From Glutamicibacter sp. MNS18 (lineage in GTDB: Bacteria; Actinomycetota; Actinomycetes; Actinomycetales; Micrococcaceae): 64,000 bases of DNA. The notes beneath the pieces are model-generated. The model searched no databases, had not been told where the DNA came from, and worked only from the letters and a program-made list of their open reading frames with translations. Positions 18,547 through 28,162 of the stretch are shown one piece after another. Each line of letters begins with the position of its first letter. Positions within the stretch are counted from its first letter, which is position 1. The DNA lies in NCBI RefSeq assembly GCF_026107515.2, contig NZ_JAPCHW010000003.1, forward strand, positions 186,001 through 250,000, in the 5' to 3' direction. The translations under genes were made by a program, and so were the position numbers.

Positions 18547-18575
18547 TCGATATTCGTACATATATTCGATATGCT
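18547..18575 (+). promoter_or_regulatory. ruvAB promoter with LexA (SOS) box
   Basis: TCGTACATATATTCGA (18554-18569) differs at two positions from the mycobacterial/Gram-positive SOS consensus TCGAAC-N4-GTTCGA. It fills the spacer between a -35-like TCGATA (18547-18552) and a -10-like TATGCT (18570-18575). LexA bound here would block ruvA-ruvB. Note the position between ruvC and ruvA rather than before ruvC. Confidence 0.6.
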
Positions 18576-18607
18576 GGGTGTATCGCACAGACATCCAAAG
18601 GAGTGGC

Positions 18608-19231
18608 ATGATCAGCTCATTGACCGGACAGGTCCAGACGGTCGGTTTGAACACCGCCGTCATCAACGTCAACGGTTTCGGCATGCTGATCCACGCCACC
18701 CCGCATACGCTTTCAGGCCTGCAGTTGGGACAGGAGGCCACCGTGCACACCTCGATGGTGGTGCGCGAGGACTCGATGACCCTGTACGGGTTCGCCTCCG
18801 CCGATGAACGCGAAGTGTTCGAGGTGCTCACTTCGGTGTCCGGAATCGGTCCGCGCACCGGATTGGCGATCCTGGCCGTGCATACCCCCGAGGATGTCCG
18901 GATCGCGGCGAACACCAAGGACACAGCGGCCTTCACCAAGGTCTCGGGCATCGGCCCCAAGGGGGCCAGTCGGATCGTCCTGGAGCTGAACGGCAAGCTG
19001 GTGCCCACCGGGGCCGCCGGCTCCGTCCCGGACGGCGCTCCGTCAACCACCAGCATCTGGGAGCCGCAGGTCATCGAGGCACTGACCGGGCTGGGCTGGA
19101 CCGAAAAAGATGCCAAGTCAACCCTGGCCAAGCTCGTCAAGTCCTCCCCGGAGGTTGTCGAATCCGGGAACGTCTCCGAGATCCTGCGCGCCGCATTGCG
19201 CAGCATGACCACCGGCACCCGCGCCCGATAG
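18608..19231 (+). CDS. ruvA: Holliday junction branch migration protein RuvA
   Basis: Binds the four-way junction and loads RuvB. 207 residues: N-terminal OB fold (MISSLTGQVQTVG...), tandem helix-hairpin-helix motifs (LTSVSGIGPRTGLAIL and FTKVSGIGPKGASRIV), and a C-terminal RuvB-contact domain after a flexible linker (EPQVIEALTGLGWTEKDAK). The ATG at 18608 is chosen over longer frames because AAGGAG lies at 18598-18603. It has its own promoter with an SOS box. Confidence 0.97.
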   Translation: MISSLTGQVQTVGLNTAVINVNGFGMLIHATPHTLSGLQLGQEATVHTSMVVREDSMTLYGFASADEREVFEVLTSVSGIGPRTGLAILAVHTPEDVRIAANTKDTAAFTKVSGIGPKGASRIVLELNGKLVPTGAAGSVPDGAPSTTSIWEPQVIEALTGLGWTEKDAKSTLAKLVKSSPEVVESGNVSEILRAALRSMTTGTRAR

Positions 19232-19240
19232 GATCAGCAC

Positions 19241-20290
19241 GTGAATGATTCCAGCAGAATCACCGATGCCGGCTCCGGCACCGAGGAACGGACCATCGAG
19301 GCGGCCCTGCGGCCGCGCAACTTCGATGACTTCGTAGGGCAGGGCCGGGTTCGCCAGCAGCTGTCCATGGTGCTGGAGGCCGCCCGGATCCGCGAGCGGA
19401 CCGCGGACCATGTCCTGCTCTCGGGCCCCCCGGGGCTGGGCAAGACCACCCTGTCGATGATCATCGCCTCGGAGATGAATGCCCCGCTGCGGATTTCCTC
19501 AGGTCCGGCCATCCAGCATGCCGGGGACCTGGCTGCCATCCTGTCCTCATTGACCGAAGGCGAGGTGCTGTTCCTCGACGAGATCCACCGGATGAGCCGG
19601 CCGGCCGAGGAAATGCTCTACATGGCCATGGAAGACTTCCGGGTCGACATCATCGTGGGCAAGGGGGCCGGTGCCACCGCCATCCCGCTGGAATTGCCGC
19701 CGTTCACCCTGGTCGGCGCCACCACCCGGGCGGGACTGTTGCCCGGGCCATTGCGTGACCGTTTCGGTTTTACCGGGCACCTGGAGTTCTACTCGTCACA
19801 AGAGCTGGAGCTTGTACTGCGCCGCTCGGCTATGATGCTGGATTTGCGGGTTACCTCCGCGGCGTTCAGCGAAATCGCCTCACGCTCACGTGGTACCCCG
19901 CGTATCGCCAACCGCCTCTTGCGCCGGGTGCGTGACTGGTCGCTGGTGAACCGGTTGGAGGAGATCGACCACCGTGCGGCATCCGCGGCCCTGGACATGT
20001 ACGAGGTGGATGCCAAGGGGCTGGATCGGCTGGACCGGTCGGTGCTTGAGGCGCTGTGCCAGAAATTCGGGGGAGGGCCGGTGGGCCTGTCCACCCTGGC
20101 CATCGCGGTCGGTGAGGAGACCGAGACCGTGGAGACCGTGGCCGAGCCGTATCTGGTCCGTGAGGGGTTGATGGGCCGGACCCCGCGTGGCCGCATCGCC
20201 ATGCCCGGGGCCTGGGAGCACCTGGGCCTGACCATGCCCAAGGACGCGCTCTTCGCCGGGACGCAAAACTATGAATCTGATGAGGATTAG
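19241..20290 (+). CDS. ruvB: Holliday junction branch migration ATPase RuvB
   Basis: Hexameric AAA+ motor that drives branch migration. 349 residues with Walker [11 protein letters not shown] (about 66-75), Walker [10 protein letters not shown], sensor 1 [11 protein letters not shown] and the C-terminal winged helix ([16 protein letters not shown]). GTG start at 19241 with AGGA upstream, 9 bp after the ruvA stop. Confidence 0.97.
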   Translation: MNDSSRITDAGSGTEERTIEAALRPRNFDDFVGQGRVRQQLSMVLEAARIRERTADHVLLSGPPGLGKTTLSMIIASEMNAPLRISSGPAIQHAGDLAAILSSLTEGEVLFLDEIHRMSRPAEEMLYMAMEDFRVDIIVGKGAGATAIPLELPPFTLVGATTRAGLLPGPLRDRFGFTGHLEFYSSQELELVLRRSAMMLDLRVTSAAFSEIASRSRGTPRIANRLLRRVRDWSLVNRLEEIDHRAASAALDMYEVDAKGLDRLDRSVLEALCQKFGGGPVGLSTLAIAVGEETETVETVAEPYLVREGLMGRTPRGRIAMPGAWEHLGLTMPKDALFAGTQNYESDED

Positions 20291-20421
20291 TCCTCTTCCC
20301 GCGTAAATGTTGTCTCCTGTTCATGCAGTGCGACTAGACTGTAGTGGCCCGTGCCTTGACCTATTCCAAGGTTGCCGCGGGCCACGCATTCTTTAAAGTC
20401 GACTTGTTAGCAGGTAAATAC

Positions 20422-20811
20422 GTGTACTCCGTGACGATTGCCCAGGCCGCCGGTGGCGGTTTCAATCCTTCGCTGATCCTGATGGTGGGCCTGTTCGCAG
20501 TGCTGATCCTGATGATGATCCGCGGCCGCAAGAAAGTCAGCAAGCAGCAGGAAACCCTGAAGGAAAAGACCGTTCCCGGTGCCAAGGTCATGACCAACTC
20601 GGGGATCTTCGGCACCGTGCTGCGCATTGACGAGCAGGACCGGATTGAACTGGAAGTCGCCCCCGGCGTGGTGCTGACTGTTCACCGCCAGGCAATCGCC
20701 CAGTTCATCGACCCCGAGGTCGTCACCGAGGAGCCAACCGCCGCAGCCGAAACCCCAGAAGAATCCCTGCGCCGCCTGGATGGCGAAGGCAAGGACGAGC
20801 GCAACAACTAA
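20422..20811 (+). CDS. yajC: Preprotein translocase accessory subunit YajC
   Basis: Small partner of SecDF in the inner membrane. With the GTG at 20422 (AGG 7 bp upstream) the protein has 129 residues: one transmembrane segment (LILMVGLFAVLILMMI, about 18-33) followed by a basic stretch and the YajC domain (VPGAKVMTNSGIFGTVLRID). The frame is open back to 20344, but those 26 codons have no good start signal. The C-terminus is acidic. Gene order yajC-secD-secF is standard. Confidence 0.9.
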   Translation: MYSVTIAQAAGGGFNPSLILMVGLFAVLILMMIRGRKKVSKQQETLKEKTVPGAKVMTNSGIFGTVLRIDEQDRIELEVAPGVVLTVHRQAIAQFIDPEVVTEEPTAAAETPEESLRRLDGEGKDERNN

Positions 20812-20863
20812 GCCGTTCGGGCCTGACGGGCCCACCCCTCTTCTGGATGAGAAAGCACACTAG

Positions 20864-22561
20864 ATGTCATCAATTGGACCTGTAAAACAGGCGCGCAAGG
20901 CGATGATCTGGCTGTTGGCGTTGACCATTATCGCCACCGGAATCCTTGTCGCCGGCGTCGCTGCAGGCAAGACCAGCTTCGCCCCGAAACTAGCACTCGA
21001 CCTTGAAGGTGGCACCCAGATGATCCTGGCGCCCCGGGTCAAGGGTGATGAAAACATCGGCCAGGACCAGCTGGACCAGGCCGTGGAAATTATCCGCCAG
21101 CGTGTGGACGGTACCGGTGTTTCGGAAGCCGAAATCACCACCCAGTCCGGCCGCAACGTGGTGGTCTCGATGCCGGGTACTCCCGATACCCGCACCCGCG
21201 AACTGATCCAGGCCTCGGCCAATATGGAATTCCGGCCGGTGTTGATCACCGGGCCGTTCGAGGCCTACCCGGAGGAACAGCGTACCGCCGAGGACGAGAT
21301 CCCGACCCCGGAAGGTGAACCGGAGAACCCGTCGGACACCAACTGGATCACCAAGGAGCTCTACCAGCAGTTCGAGGCCTTCGACTGCCCGACGGTGCTG
21401 GCCGAGCGCGAATCCGAGGTCCATGACCCGGACGAGCCAATGATCTCCTGTGACCCGCGGATGGGCGTGAAGTATATCCTCGGTCCGGTCGAGATCCCCG
21501 GAGAGCAGATTTCCGATGCCTACGCGCAGATGAGCCGTGGAGCCCAAGGCGCCATCACCGGCGAATGGGCCGTGGTCATCGAATTCAACCGGGCCGGTAG
21601 TTCGGCTTTCTCCGAGACCACCCAGCGCCTGATCTCGCTGGAGGGCTCGCGCAACCAGTTCGCCATCGTCCTGGATGGCACCGTGATCTCCGCCCCGACC
21701 ACCAACGCGGTGATCACCGACGGGCGCCCGCAGATCACCGGCGGGTTCACCGAGGAAAGCGCGCAGGCCCTGGCCGAACAGCTCAAGTACGGTGCACTGC
21801 CGATCAGCTTCGAGATCCAGTCCGAACAACAGATCTCTGCCACCCTGGGTGCCGACCAGTTGCGCGGCGGTTTGATCGCGGGCATCATCGGCCTGGTCCT
21901 GGTGTTCATCTACTCGCTGTTCCAGTACCGCGCCCTGGGGCTGGTGACCATCCTGTCGCTGCTGGCCTCGGGTGTGCTGACCTACCTGGCACTGGTGCTG
22001 CTGGGCTGGACGATGAACTACCGGCTGTCACTGGCCGGTGTGGCCGGTCTGATCGTGGCGATCGGCCTGATCGCCGACTCCTTCATCGTCTACTTCGAAC
22101 GTGTACGTGACGAACTGCGTGATGGCAGGCCGCTGGCCGGGGCCATCGACGTGGGTTGGGGCAGGGCCAAGCGGACCATTCTGGTGTCCAAGGCCGTGAA
22201 CCTGCTCGCCGCCGTGGTGCTGTACATCGTGGCAGTGGGCAACGTGCGCGGCTTCGCCTTCACCTTGGGCCTGACCGCGGTGATCGACTTGATCATCGTC
22301 TACGGTCTGACCCATCCGTTGCTGGTGGTCCTGGCGCGCACCAAGTTCTTCGCCGAAGGCCACCGCATGTCCGGGCTCGATCCATCCCTGCTGGGGGCCG
22401 TGCCGCTGTACCGTGGGGCCGGACAGATCCGCCGCTTCGGTGAGAATGCGGAGGCCAACCGCGGCAAGAAGCATGCCAAGGCCGGTGCCGAGGCATCCCG
22501 CCGGATGACGATCGCCGAACGCCGCGCCGCGCAAGCCAAGGGGGAGCAGGACAATGAATAA
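20864..22561 (+). CDS. secD: Protein translocase subunit SecD
   Basis: With SecF it uses the proton motive force to pull exported proteins across the membrane. 565 residues: first transmembrane helix about 12-32, the conserved DLEGGTQMIL motif at the start of the extracytoplasmic domain, that domain to about residue 320, then five helices (LIAGIIGLVLVFIYSLF onwards). A basic, lysine-rich cytosolic tail follows (NRGKKHAKAG). The secF start overlaps the stop by 8 bp. Confidence 0.96.
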   Translation: MSSIGPVKQARKAMIWLLALTIIATGILVAGVAAGKTSFAPKLALDLEGGTQMILAPRVKGDENIGQDQLDQAVEIIRQRVDGTGVSEAEITTQSGRNVVVSMPGTPDTRTRELIQASANMEFRPVLITGPFEAYPEEQRTAEDEIPTPEGEPENPSDTNWITKELYQQFEAFDCPTVLAERESEVHDPDEPMISCDPRMGVKYILGPVEIPGEQISDAYAQMSRGAQGAITGEWAVVIEFNRAGSSAFSETTQRLISLEGSRNQFAIVLDGTVISAPTTNAVITDGRPQITGGFTEESAQALAEQLKYGALPISFEIQSEQQISATLGADQLRGGLIAGIIGLVLVFIYSLFQYRALGLVTILSLLASGVLTYLALVLLGWTMNYRLSLAGVAGLIVAIGLIADSFIVYFERVRDELRDGRPLAGAIDVGWGRAKRTILVSKAVNLLAAVVLYIVAVGNVRGFAFTLGLTAVIDLIIVYGLTHPLLVVLARTKFFAEGHRMSGLDPSLLGAVPLYRGAGQIRRFGENAEANRGKKHAKAGAEASRRMTIAERRAAQAKGEQDNE

Positions 22562-23525
22562 GCTCGCACAGTGGGGCAATGAGCTCTACACCGGCAAACG
22601 TTCCTACCCGTTTGTCCCCAAACGCAAGCTCTGGTTCTCGATCGCCGCCGTGCTGCTGCTGCTCTCGATCCTTGTCCCGGTGGTCAAGGGCGGGTTCAAC
22701 CTGGGAATCGACTTCCGGGGCGGGTCGGAGTTCACCGTCTCGGCGGTGGCGAACACCGATGTGTCCCTGGGCGAGACCGCGGTGGCGACCGCGGTACCAG
22801 GCCAGGAAGCCACCGTCACCAATATCGCCCCGAACACCATGCGGATCCAGACCGAACGGCTGGATGATGACCAGACGTTGAGCATCGCCGCGGAACTGGC
22901 CGCAGCCTACGAGGTCGGCACCGACCAGGTGACCAGTACCTTCATCGGCCCGACCTGGGGACAGGACGTGTCGAGGCAGGCCCTGGTGGGCCTGGTAGCC
23001 TTCGTGGTCCTGGTGACCCTGCTGATGGCCGCCTACTTCCGTACCTGGAAGATGTCCGCGGCCGCCGTGATCGGGTTGATGACCGTCATCGTGATCACGA
23101 TGGGGATCTATGGCCTTTCCGGCTTCGAAATCACCCCGAGCGCGATCATCGGCTTCCTGACCATCATGAGCTACTGCCTCTATGACACGGTGGTGGTGTT
23201 CGACAAGATCCGCGAGAACACGGCGAACTTCATCGAGAACGAGGACCGCACCTTCAACGAACTGGTGAACCTCGCGGTGAACCAGACCCTGGTGCGTTCG
23301 ATCAACACCTCGGTGGTCGCGGTGCTGCCGGTTGCGGCGATCCTGTTCATCGGCTCCTACCTGCTGGGTGCCGGTACGCTCAAGGACCTGTCGCTGGCGC
23401 TGTTCATCGGCCTGATCATCTCGGCACTGTCGACTCTGTTCGTCCAGGCCCCGATGTATTCGTGGCTGCGCCGCAACGAGCCCGACGTGGTGGCCCAGCG
23501 CGAACGGCTGCTGGCCAAGCGTTAG
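22554..23525 (+). CDS. secF: Protein translocase subunit SecF
   Basis: 323-residue partner of SecD. First helix about 24-43, then the family motif LGIDFRGGSEF, a small extracytoplasmic domain, and five helices that include the conserved YDTVVVFDKIRENT segment. It overlaps secD by 8 bp (translational coupling) and is closed by a strong terminator. Confidence 0.96.
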   Translation: MNKLAQWGNELYTGKRSYPFVPKRKLWFSIAAVLLLLSILVPVVKGGFNLGIDFRGGSEFTVSAVANTDVSLGETAVATAVPGQEATVTNIAPNTMRIQTERLDDDQTLSIAAELAAAYEVGTDQVTSTFIGPTWGQDVSRQALVGLVAFVVLVTLLMAAYFRTWKMSAAAVIGLMTVIVITMGIYGLSGFEITPSAIIGFLTIMSYCLYDTVVVFDKIRENTANFIENEDRTFNELVNLAVNQTLVRSINTSVVAVLPVAAILFIGSYLLGAGTLKDLSLALFIGLIISALSTLFVQAPMYSWLRRNEPDVVAQRERLLAKR

Positions 23526-23531
23526 GCAACG

Positions 23532-23572
23532 GCAAGGCGCCGCCAACCCATGACGGGTTGGCGGCGCCTTGC
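23532..23572 (+). terminator. Terminator after secF
   Basis: Perfect 18-bp stem, arms 23532-23549 (GCAAGGCGCCGCCAACCC) and 23555-23572, with a 5-base ATGAC loop. It ends the yajC-secDF unit. Confidence 0.9.
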
Positions 23573-23716
23573 ACGTTAAGGACGGATTCCGAAATTAGTT
23601 GTCAACGCCTGAACGTGCTATAAACATTGGACTAAGCACAACGTGTCACGCCGGTGCAGAACCTCGCACTGGCGCATTGGTGGTTAAACGCCTCAACCGG
23701 GTGGAAGGAGTTGAGT

Positions 23717-25981
23717 ATGGCATCGGCATCCAATCTCAACAATTCGAAACGACGCTCCATCTCACGGTTGGTGCGCTTCGCCGGCCGGGGTACCACCAAT
23801 ACCTCGCCGACCCTCGAGCCGCTGCTGCGCACCGTGAAGTCCAAGCACCCCAAGGCCGACCTGGACCTGCTTGAACGCGCCTACCAGGTGGCCGAAAAAT
23901 ACCATGAGGGGCAGAAGCGCAAGAGCGGGGACCCCTACATCACCCACCCGGTGGCCGTGGCCACCATCCTTGCCGAAATGGGGATGACCGGCTCGATCCT
24001 GGCCGCGGCGCTGCTGCATGACACGGTGGAGGACACCGACTATTCGCTGGAGCAGGTGACCAAGGACTTCTCCAAGGAAATCGCGATGCTGGTGGACGGG
24101 GTCACCAAGCTGGACAAGGTCCATTATGGGGACGCTGCCCCGGCCGAAACCGTGCGCAAGATGGTCATCGCCATGTCCCGTGATATCCGGGTGCTGCTGA
24201 TCAAGCTTGCCGACCGGCTGCACAATGCGCGCACCTGGCGTTATGTGTCCCCGGAGTCCAGCGCACGCAAGGCCAAGGAAACCCTGGAGATCTTCGCCCC
24301 GTTGGCCCACCGGTTGGGCATGAACACCGTCAAATGGGAACTGGAGGACCTGTCCTTCGCCGCACTGCACCCCAAGGTGTACCAGGAAGTGGTGCGCATG
24401 GTGGGGGACCGCACCCCGGAACGGGAAAAGTACCTGGGCAAGGTGCGCCAGCTGCTGGATGGCGAATTGGCCGCCCAGGGCCTGAAGGCCGAGGTCTCGG
24501 GCCGTCCCAAGCACTACTATTCGATCTACCAGAAGATGATCGTGCGCGGCAAGGACTTCGACGATATCCACGACCTGATGGGTGTGCGGATCCTGGTCGA
24601 CTCGGTCAAGGACTGTTACGGTGCACTGGGCGTGGTGCATACCGAATGGAACCCCCTGCCCGGGCGGTTCAAGGACTACATCGCCATGCCGAAGCTGAAC
24701 CTCTACCAGTCGCTGCATACCACCGTGATGGGTCCGGGCGGCAAGCCGGTGGAGATCCAGATCCGCACCCACCAGATGCATGTGCGCGCCGAGTACGGTG
24801 TGGCCGCGCACTTCCAGTACAAGCACGGGGACCCGGACAACTCCTCGTTGTCCCCGGAGCAGAACATGGACTGGCTGCGCTCCCTGATGGAATGGCAGGC
24901 CGACACCGAGGACTCCGAGGAATTCCTGGACGGGCTGCGCTACTCGATCAGCTCCAATGAGGTGTATGTCTTCACCCCCAAGGGCGACATCATGTCCCTG
25001 CCGGCCGGCTCCACCCCGGTGGACTTCGCCTACTCGGTGCACACCGATGTCGGGCACCGCACCATCGGCAGCCGGGTGAACGGCAAACTGGTTCCGCTGC
25101 ATACCGAATTGAAGCAGGGCGACGTGGTGGAGGTCTTCACCTCCAAGGCCGAAGGGGCCGGCCCCTCCCAGGATTGGCAGAATTTCGTCAAGTCCGCCCG
25201 CGCGAAGGCCAAGATCCGGCAGTTCTTCTCCAAGGAACGCCGCGAGGAGGCCATTGAAAAGGGCAAGGAGCTGCTGACCAAGGAACTGCGCCGCAACCAG
25301 CTGCCCTTGCAGAAGCTGATGACCCATGAGCTGCTGACCGCCGTGGCCACCGGCCTGCACCACCAGGACATCTCGGCGCTCTACCAGTCGGTCGGGGACG
25401 GGCACACCAGTGCCCAAAACGTCATCGAGCACCTGACGGCCCTGATCGGCCCGCCAGAGGCCGAACAGGTCGAGGAAGAGGTCACCGTCGCACCGACGGT
25501 GGTCAAGCCCACCACCGGCAACGACGCCGGGGTCGTGGTCGAGGGCGTGGGAGATGTGCTGGTCAAGCTGGCACGCTGCTGCTCGCCGGTTCCACCGGAT
25601 GAGATCACCGGCTTCGTCACCCGCGGCTCCGGGGTGTCCATCCACCGTTCGGACTGCCTGAACCTGACCCAGCTCAACGAACAGTCCGATCGGATCGTGA
25701 AGGTGGCCTGGGCGGACAAGCACGCCGGCGTCTTCCGGGTGGAAATCATCGTCGAGGCGCTGGACCGCAAGTCCCTGCTTTCGGACGTGACGCGGATCCT
25801 GTCCGAGAACCACCTGAACATCCTCTCGGCCAGCGTGCAGACCACCCGCGAACGGGTGGCGATCTCGCGGTTCACCTTCGAAATGGGGGACCCGAAGTTC
25901 CTGACCCATGTGCTGAACCAGGTACGCCGCATCGACGGGGTCTACGACGTGTACCGCACCACGGCCAGCAGCCGCCGCTGA
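23717..25981 (+). CDS. relA: Bifunctional (p)ppGpp synthetase/hydrolase
   Basis: Makes and destroys the alarmone (p)ppGpp in amino-acid starvation. 754 residues from the ATG at 23717, chosen over 23654 because GGAAGGAG lies 6 bp upstream. Hydrolase domain: His77 and HDTVEDT (101-107) are intact, so hydrolysis is expected. The synthetase domain follows ([40 protein letters not shown]), then the TGS domain ([15 protein letters not shown]), a zinc-finger/helical region with [13 protein letters not shown], and a C-terminal ACT domain. It is a single long-form Rel. A TTGTCA/TATAAA-like promoter lies near 23599-23624. Its stop codon abuts that of the convergent next gene. Confidence 0.96.
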   Translation: MASASNLNNSKRRSISRLVRFAGRGTTNTSPTLEPLLRTVKSKHPKADLDLLERAYQVAEKYHEGQKRKSGDPYITHPVAVATILAEMGMTGSILAAALLHDTVEDTDYSLEQVTKDFSKEIAMLVDGVTKLDKVHYGDAAPAETVRKMVIAMSRDIRVLLIKLADRLHNARTWRYVSPESSARKAKETLEIFAPLAHRLGMNTVKWELEDLSFAALHPKVYQEVVRMVGDRTPEREKYLGKVRQLLDGELAAQGLKAEVSGRPKHYYSIYQKMIVRGKDFDDIHDLMGVRILVDSVKDCYGALGVVHTEWNPLPGRFKDYIAMPKLNLYQSLHTTVMGPGGKPVEIQIRTHQMHVRAEYGVAAHFQYKHGDPDNSSLSPEQNMDWLRSLMEWQADTEDSEEFLDGLRYSISSNEVYVFTPKGDIMSLPAGSTPVDFAYSVHTDVGHRTIGSRVNGKLVPLHTELKQGDVVEVFTSKAEGAGPSQDWQNFVKSARAKAKIRQFFSKERREEAIEKGKELLTKELRRNQLPLQKLMTHELLTAVATGLHHQDISALYQSVGDGHTSAQNVIEHLTALIGPPEAEQVEEEVTVAPTVVKPTTGNDAGVVVEGVGDVLVKLARCCSPVPPDEITGFVTRGSGVSIHRSDCLNLTQLNEQSDRIVKVAWADKHAGVFRVEIIVEALDRKSLLSDVTRILSENHLNILSASVQTTRERVAISRFTFEMGDPKFLTHVLNQVRRIDGVYDVYRTTASSRR

Positions 25982-26587
25982 TCAGGCGGCCTGCCGGTCC
26001 ATCGACGCGACCAGGCGCAGTCCGCGTGCCACCGGGGAACTGGCGGGCAGCTGCCCCAACCGTGCGCCGATCATATCCAGGTTCAGGTAGGGATCGTTCA
26101 TCCTCCCCACCCTGGCCAGGGCCTCCACCGCCAGGTGCAAGGGGTCCCGGCAGGCCATATCGCAGACGGTGCGCAGCATGTCGGTGAGCCGCACCTCCCC
26201 GCGCACCAGTGTCTCCTGCCCGTCCAGCGGCAGCGGGGTGAAATCGAAACTGATGCCGTGCCGTGGCGGCACCGGCCGCCGGTACCGGGCACTGGAGATA
26301 TTCAGGGTCGTGCAGTGCCCGATCAGTCCGTGGATCCACGCCGCCGTGGCCCGGGTGAACACTTCCCCGCGCTGGTAGTGGCGCCCGGCCACATGCTGGG
26401 CGATCCTGGCCCGCACCGCAGGGGTGTACTCATGGGACAGGTCAAGATAATGCCCGGGCAGGGTTTCGCGCAGGTAGCCACGTGAACTCATGGCTCCCAA
26501 CTCATTACGGGTGAAGGGCTGGCCGATGATGAAAAGATCCTGGGGAATACGCAACGCGGCGGTGCGCTGCTCGGTAGCTTTGTCCAT
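25982..26587 (-). CDS. AbiEi-like winged-helix protein of unknown function
   Basis: 201 residues. The plan is like the AbiEi antitoxin-type proteins widespread in actinobacteria: an N-terminal winged-helix region (FTRNELGAMSSRGYLRETLP...HYLDL), then a segment like 'TRATAAWIHGL' and a later 'RLTDMLRTVCDMA' stretch. No AbiEii nucleotidyltransferase partner is adjacent, so a toxin-antitoxin role is doubtful. It is read towards relA, and the two stop codons touch with no bases between them. It shares direction with the DUF349 gene 63 bp upstream. Confidence 0.65.
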   Translation of the reverse strand: MDKATEQRTAALRIPQDLFIIGQPFTRNELGAMSSRGYLRETLPGHYLDLSHEYTPAVRARIAQHVAGRHYQRGEVFTRATAAWIHGLIGHCTTLNISSARYRRPVPPRHGISFDFTPLPLDGQETLVRGEVRLTDMLRTVCDMACRDPLHLAVEALARVGRMNDPYLNLDMIGARLGQLPASSPVARGLRLVASMDRQAA

Positions 26588-26650
26588 GAAGCTACTGAAA
26601 CAGATCGCACCGCCGCGTGGGGGTGAACTTCTCCGATTGTGGATTGGCCC

Positions 26651-28021
26651 CTATTCGAAGTCGGCTGCCGACTTCTCCAGGGTATTGAGCCACATCCTGC
26701 GGGCGTCCAGGGCTTCCTGGGCGGCCGCGATCTTCTTCTCGTTGCCCTTGGCCTTGGCCGCGGCCAAATCGTCCTCGAGCTGCGAAATGGTGTCCTGCAG
26801 CTGGGAGAGCATCGAGTTCGAGCGGGCCTTGGTCTCCGGGTTGGAACGCCGCCACTGCTCTTCCTCGGCGCTGCGTATCGCGTCCTCGACCTGGCGCAGG
26901 CCGGCCTCCACCCGCTGCAGGTCCGCGCGGGGCACCTTGCCGGCTTCCTCCCAGCGGCTGCGGATCGAATCCAGCGCCTTCTTCGCGGTGCTCAGGTCCT
27001 TGATCGGCAGCAGGGCGCGGGCCTCTTCCAGCAGCGCCTCCTTGACCACCAGGTTCTCCTGGTAGCTGGCATCGATCTTGGCGTTCTCCGCGGTGCGGGC
27101 CTGGAAGAACACATCCTGGGCCGCACGGAAGCGGCTCCACAACGCGTCGTCGTCCTTCCGCGAAGCACGGCGGGACTTCTTCCACTCATCCATCAGCTTC
27201 CGGTACTCGGCTGCGGTGCCGACCCAGTCGGTAGAGTGCTGCAGCGCCTCGGCGCGCTCGATCAGCGCCTCCTTGGCCGACTTGGCTTCGGCGTTAACCG
27301 CATCCAGCTGGGAGAAGTAGGCCCGGCGGTGGCGGTCGAAGGTGGTACGGGCGGCACGGAAACGCTTCCACAGTGAATCCTCGGTGGAGCGAGGCAGCCG
27401 CACGGAGGAACGCTGCGCTTCCTTCCACGCGTCGAACAGGCCGTTCATGGTCTGCGAGGCGGTCTTCCACTGGATCTGCTCCGGGTTCTTGGCCGCCATC
27501 TCCTCGGCCTGGGCCACGATCTGTTCGCGGACCTTGAGCTGTTCGGCACGGGCTGCCTCGGTGGCCCGACGCTGTTCGGCACCCAGGGCCTCCACGGCAC
27601 TGCGCAGGGTCTCCAGCCGGGTTTCCAGGGCGGCGATATCGCCGACCATCGAGCGCTCGGCCACCACGGCGGCGATCGAGTCGATGGTCTTGTTCATGTC
27701 GCCGCTCGGGGCCTTGGCGGCCACCCGCTGCTCGAGCAACATCATCTGGGAAACCACGTCGTCATACTTGCGCACAAAGTAGGCCAGGGCCTCGTCCTCG
27801 GTGGCATCAGGGTACTGCCCGACCGGGTGTTCGGCGCCGTCGATGATGACGAAGACGTGTCCGTCCTCGGTCACCCGGGCGAATTGACGTGCCTGCTCCA
27901 AATCGGTGGAGTGGGCTGCCGGCGGGGCCACCGGGGCCTTGACTGCCGGTTTCACTGCGGGCTTTACGGCCTGCGGTGTCGGGGTTATCTGGTTGTCGTC
28001 GGATTTCTGACTGCTTGTCAC
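26651..28021 (-). CDS. DUF349 domain-containing protein
   Basis: 456 residues. A Pro/Ala/Lys-rich N-terminus (about 1-40) precedes a small domain (VTEDGHVFVIIDGAEHPVGQ), then long helices with at least three DUF349 repeats, each with a 'LWKRFRAARTTFDRHR'-like core. It is acidic and basic by turns and probably coiled coil. Function unknown; it is a conserved cytosolic protein between relA and hisS in many actinobacteria. It starts 141 bp from the divergent hisS gene. Confidence 0.85.
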   Translation of the reverse strand: MTSSQKSDDNQITPTPQAVKPAVKPAVKAPVAPPAAHSTDLEQARQFARVTEDGHVFVIIDGAEHPVGQYPDATEDEALAYFVRKYDDVVSQMMLLEQRVAAKAPSGDMNKTIDSIAAVVAERSMVGDIAALETRLETLRSAVEALGAEQRRATEAARAEQLKVREQIVAQAEEMAAKNPEQIQWKTASQTMNGLFDAWKEAQRSSVRLPRSTEDSLWKRFRAARTTFDRHRRAYFSQLDAVNAEAKSAKEALIERAEALQHSTDWVGTAAEYRKLMDEWKKSRRASRKDDDALWSRFRAAQDVFFQARTAENAKIDASYQENLVVKEALLEEARALLPIKDLSTAKKALDSIRSRWEEAGKVPRADLQRVEAGLRQVEDAIRSAEEEQWRRSNPETKARSNSMLSQLQDTISQLEDDLAAAKAKGNEKKIAAAQEALDARRMWLNTLEKSAADFE

Positions 28022-28162
28022 CGCTGGAACTCTTTCGCTAACTGTGCACTTGCCTCTAGTAACTGTACCTGTGACGTCGCTTTCTTTGTAAGCCGCAGCG
28101 CACAGTATTCTGTTCTATTGCGCCCTACTATAGGAGATAGCGCAAACGAACTAAGGAGTTTC

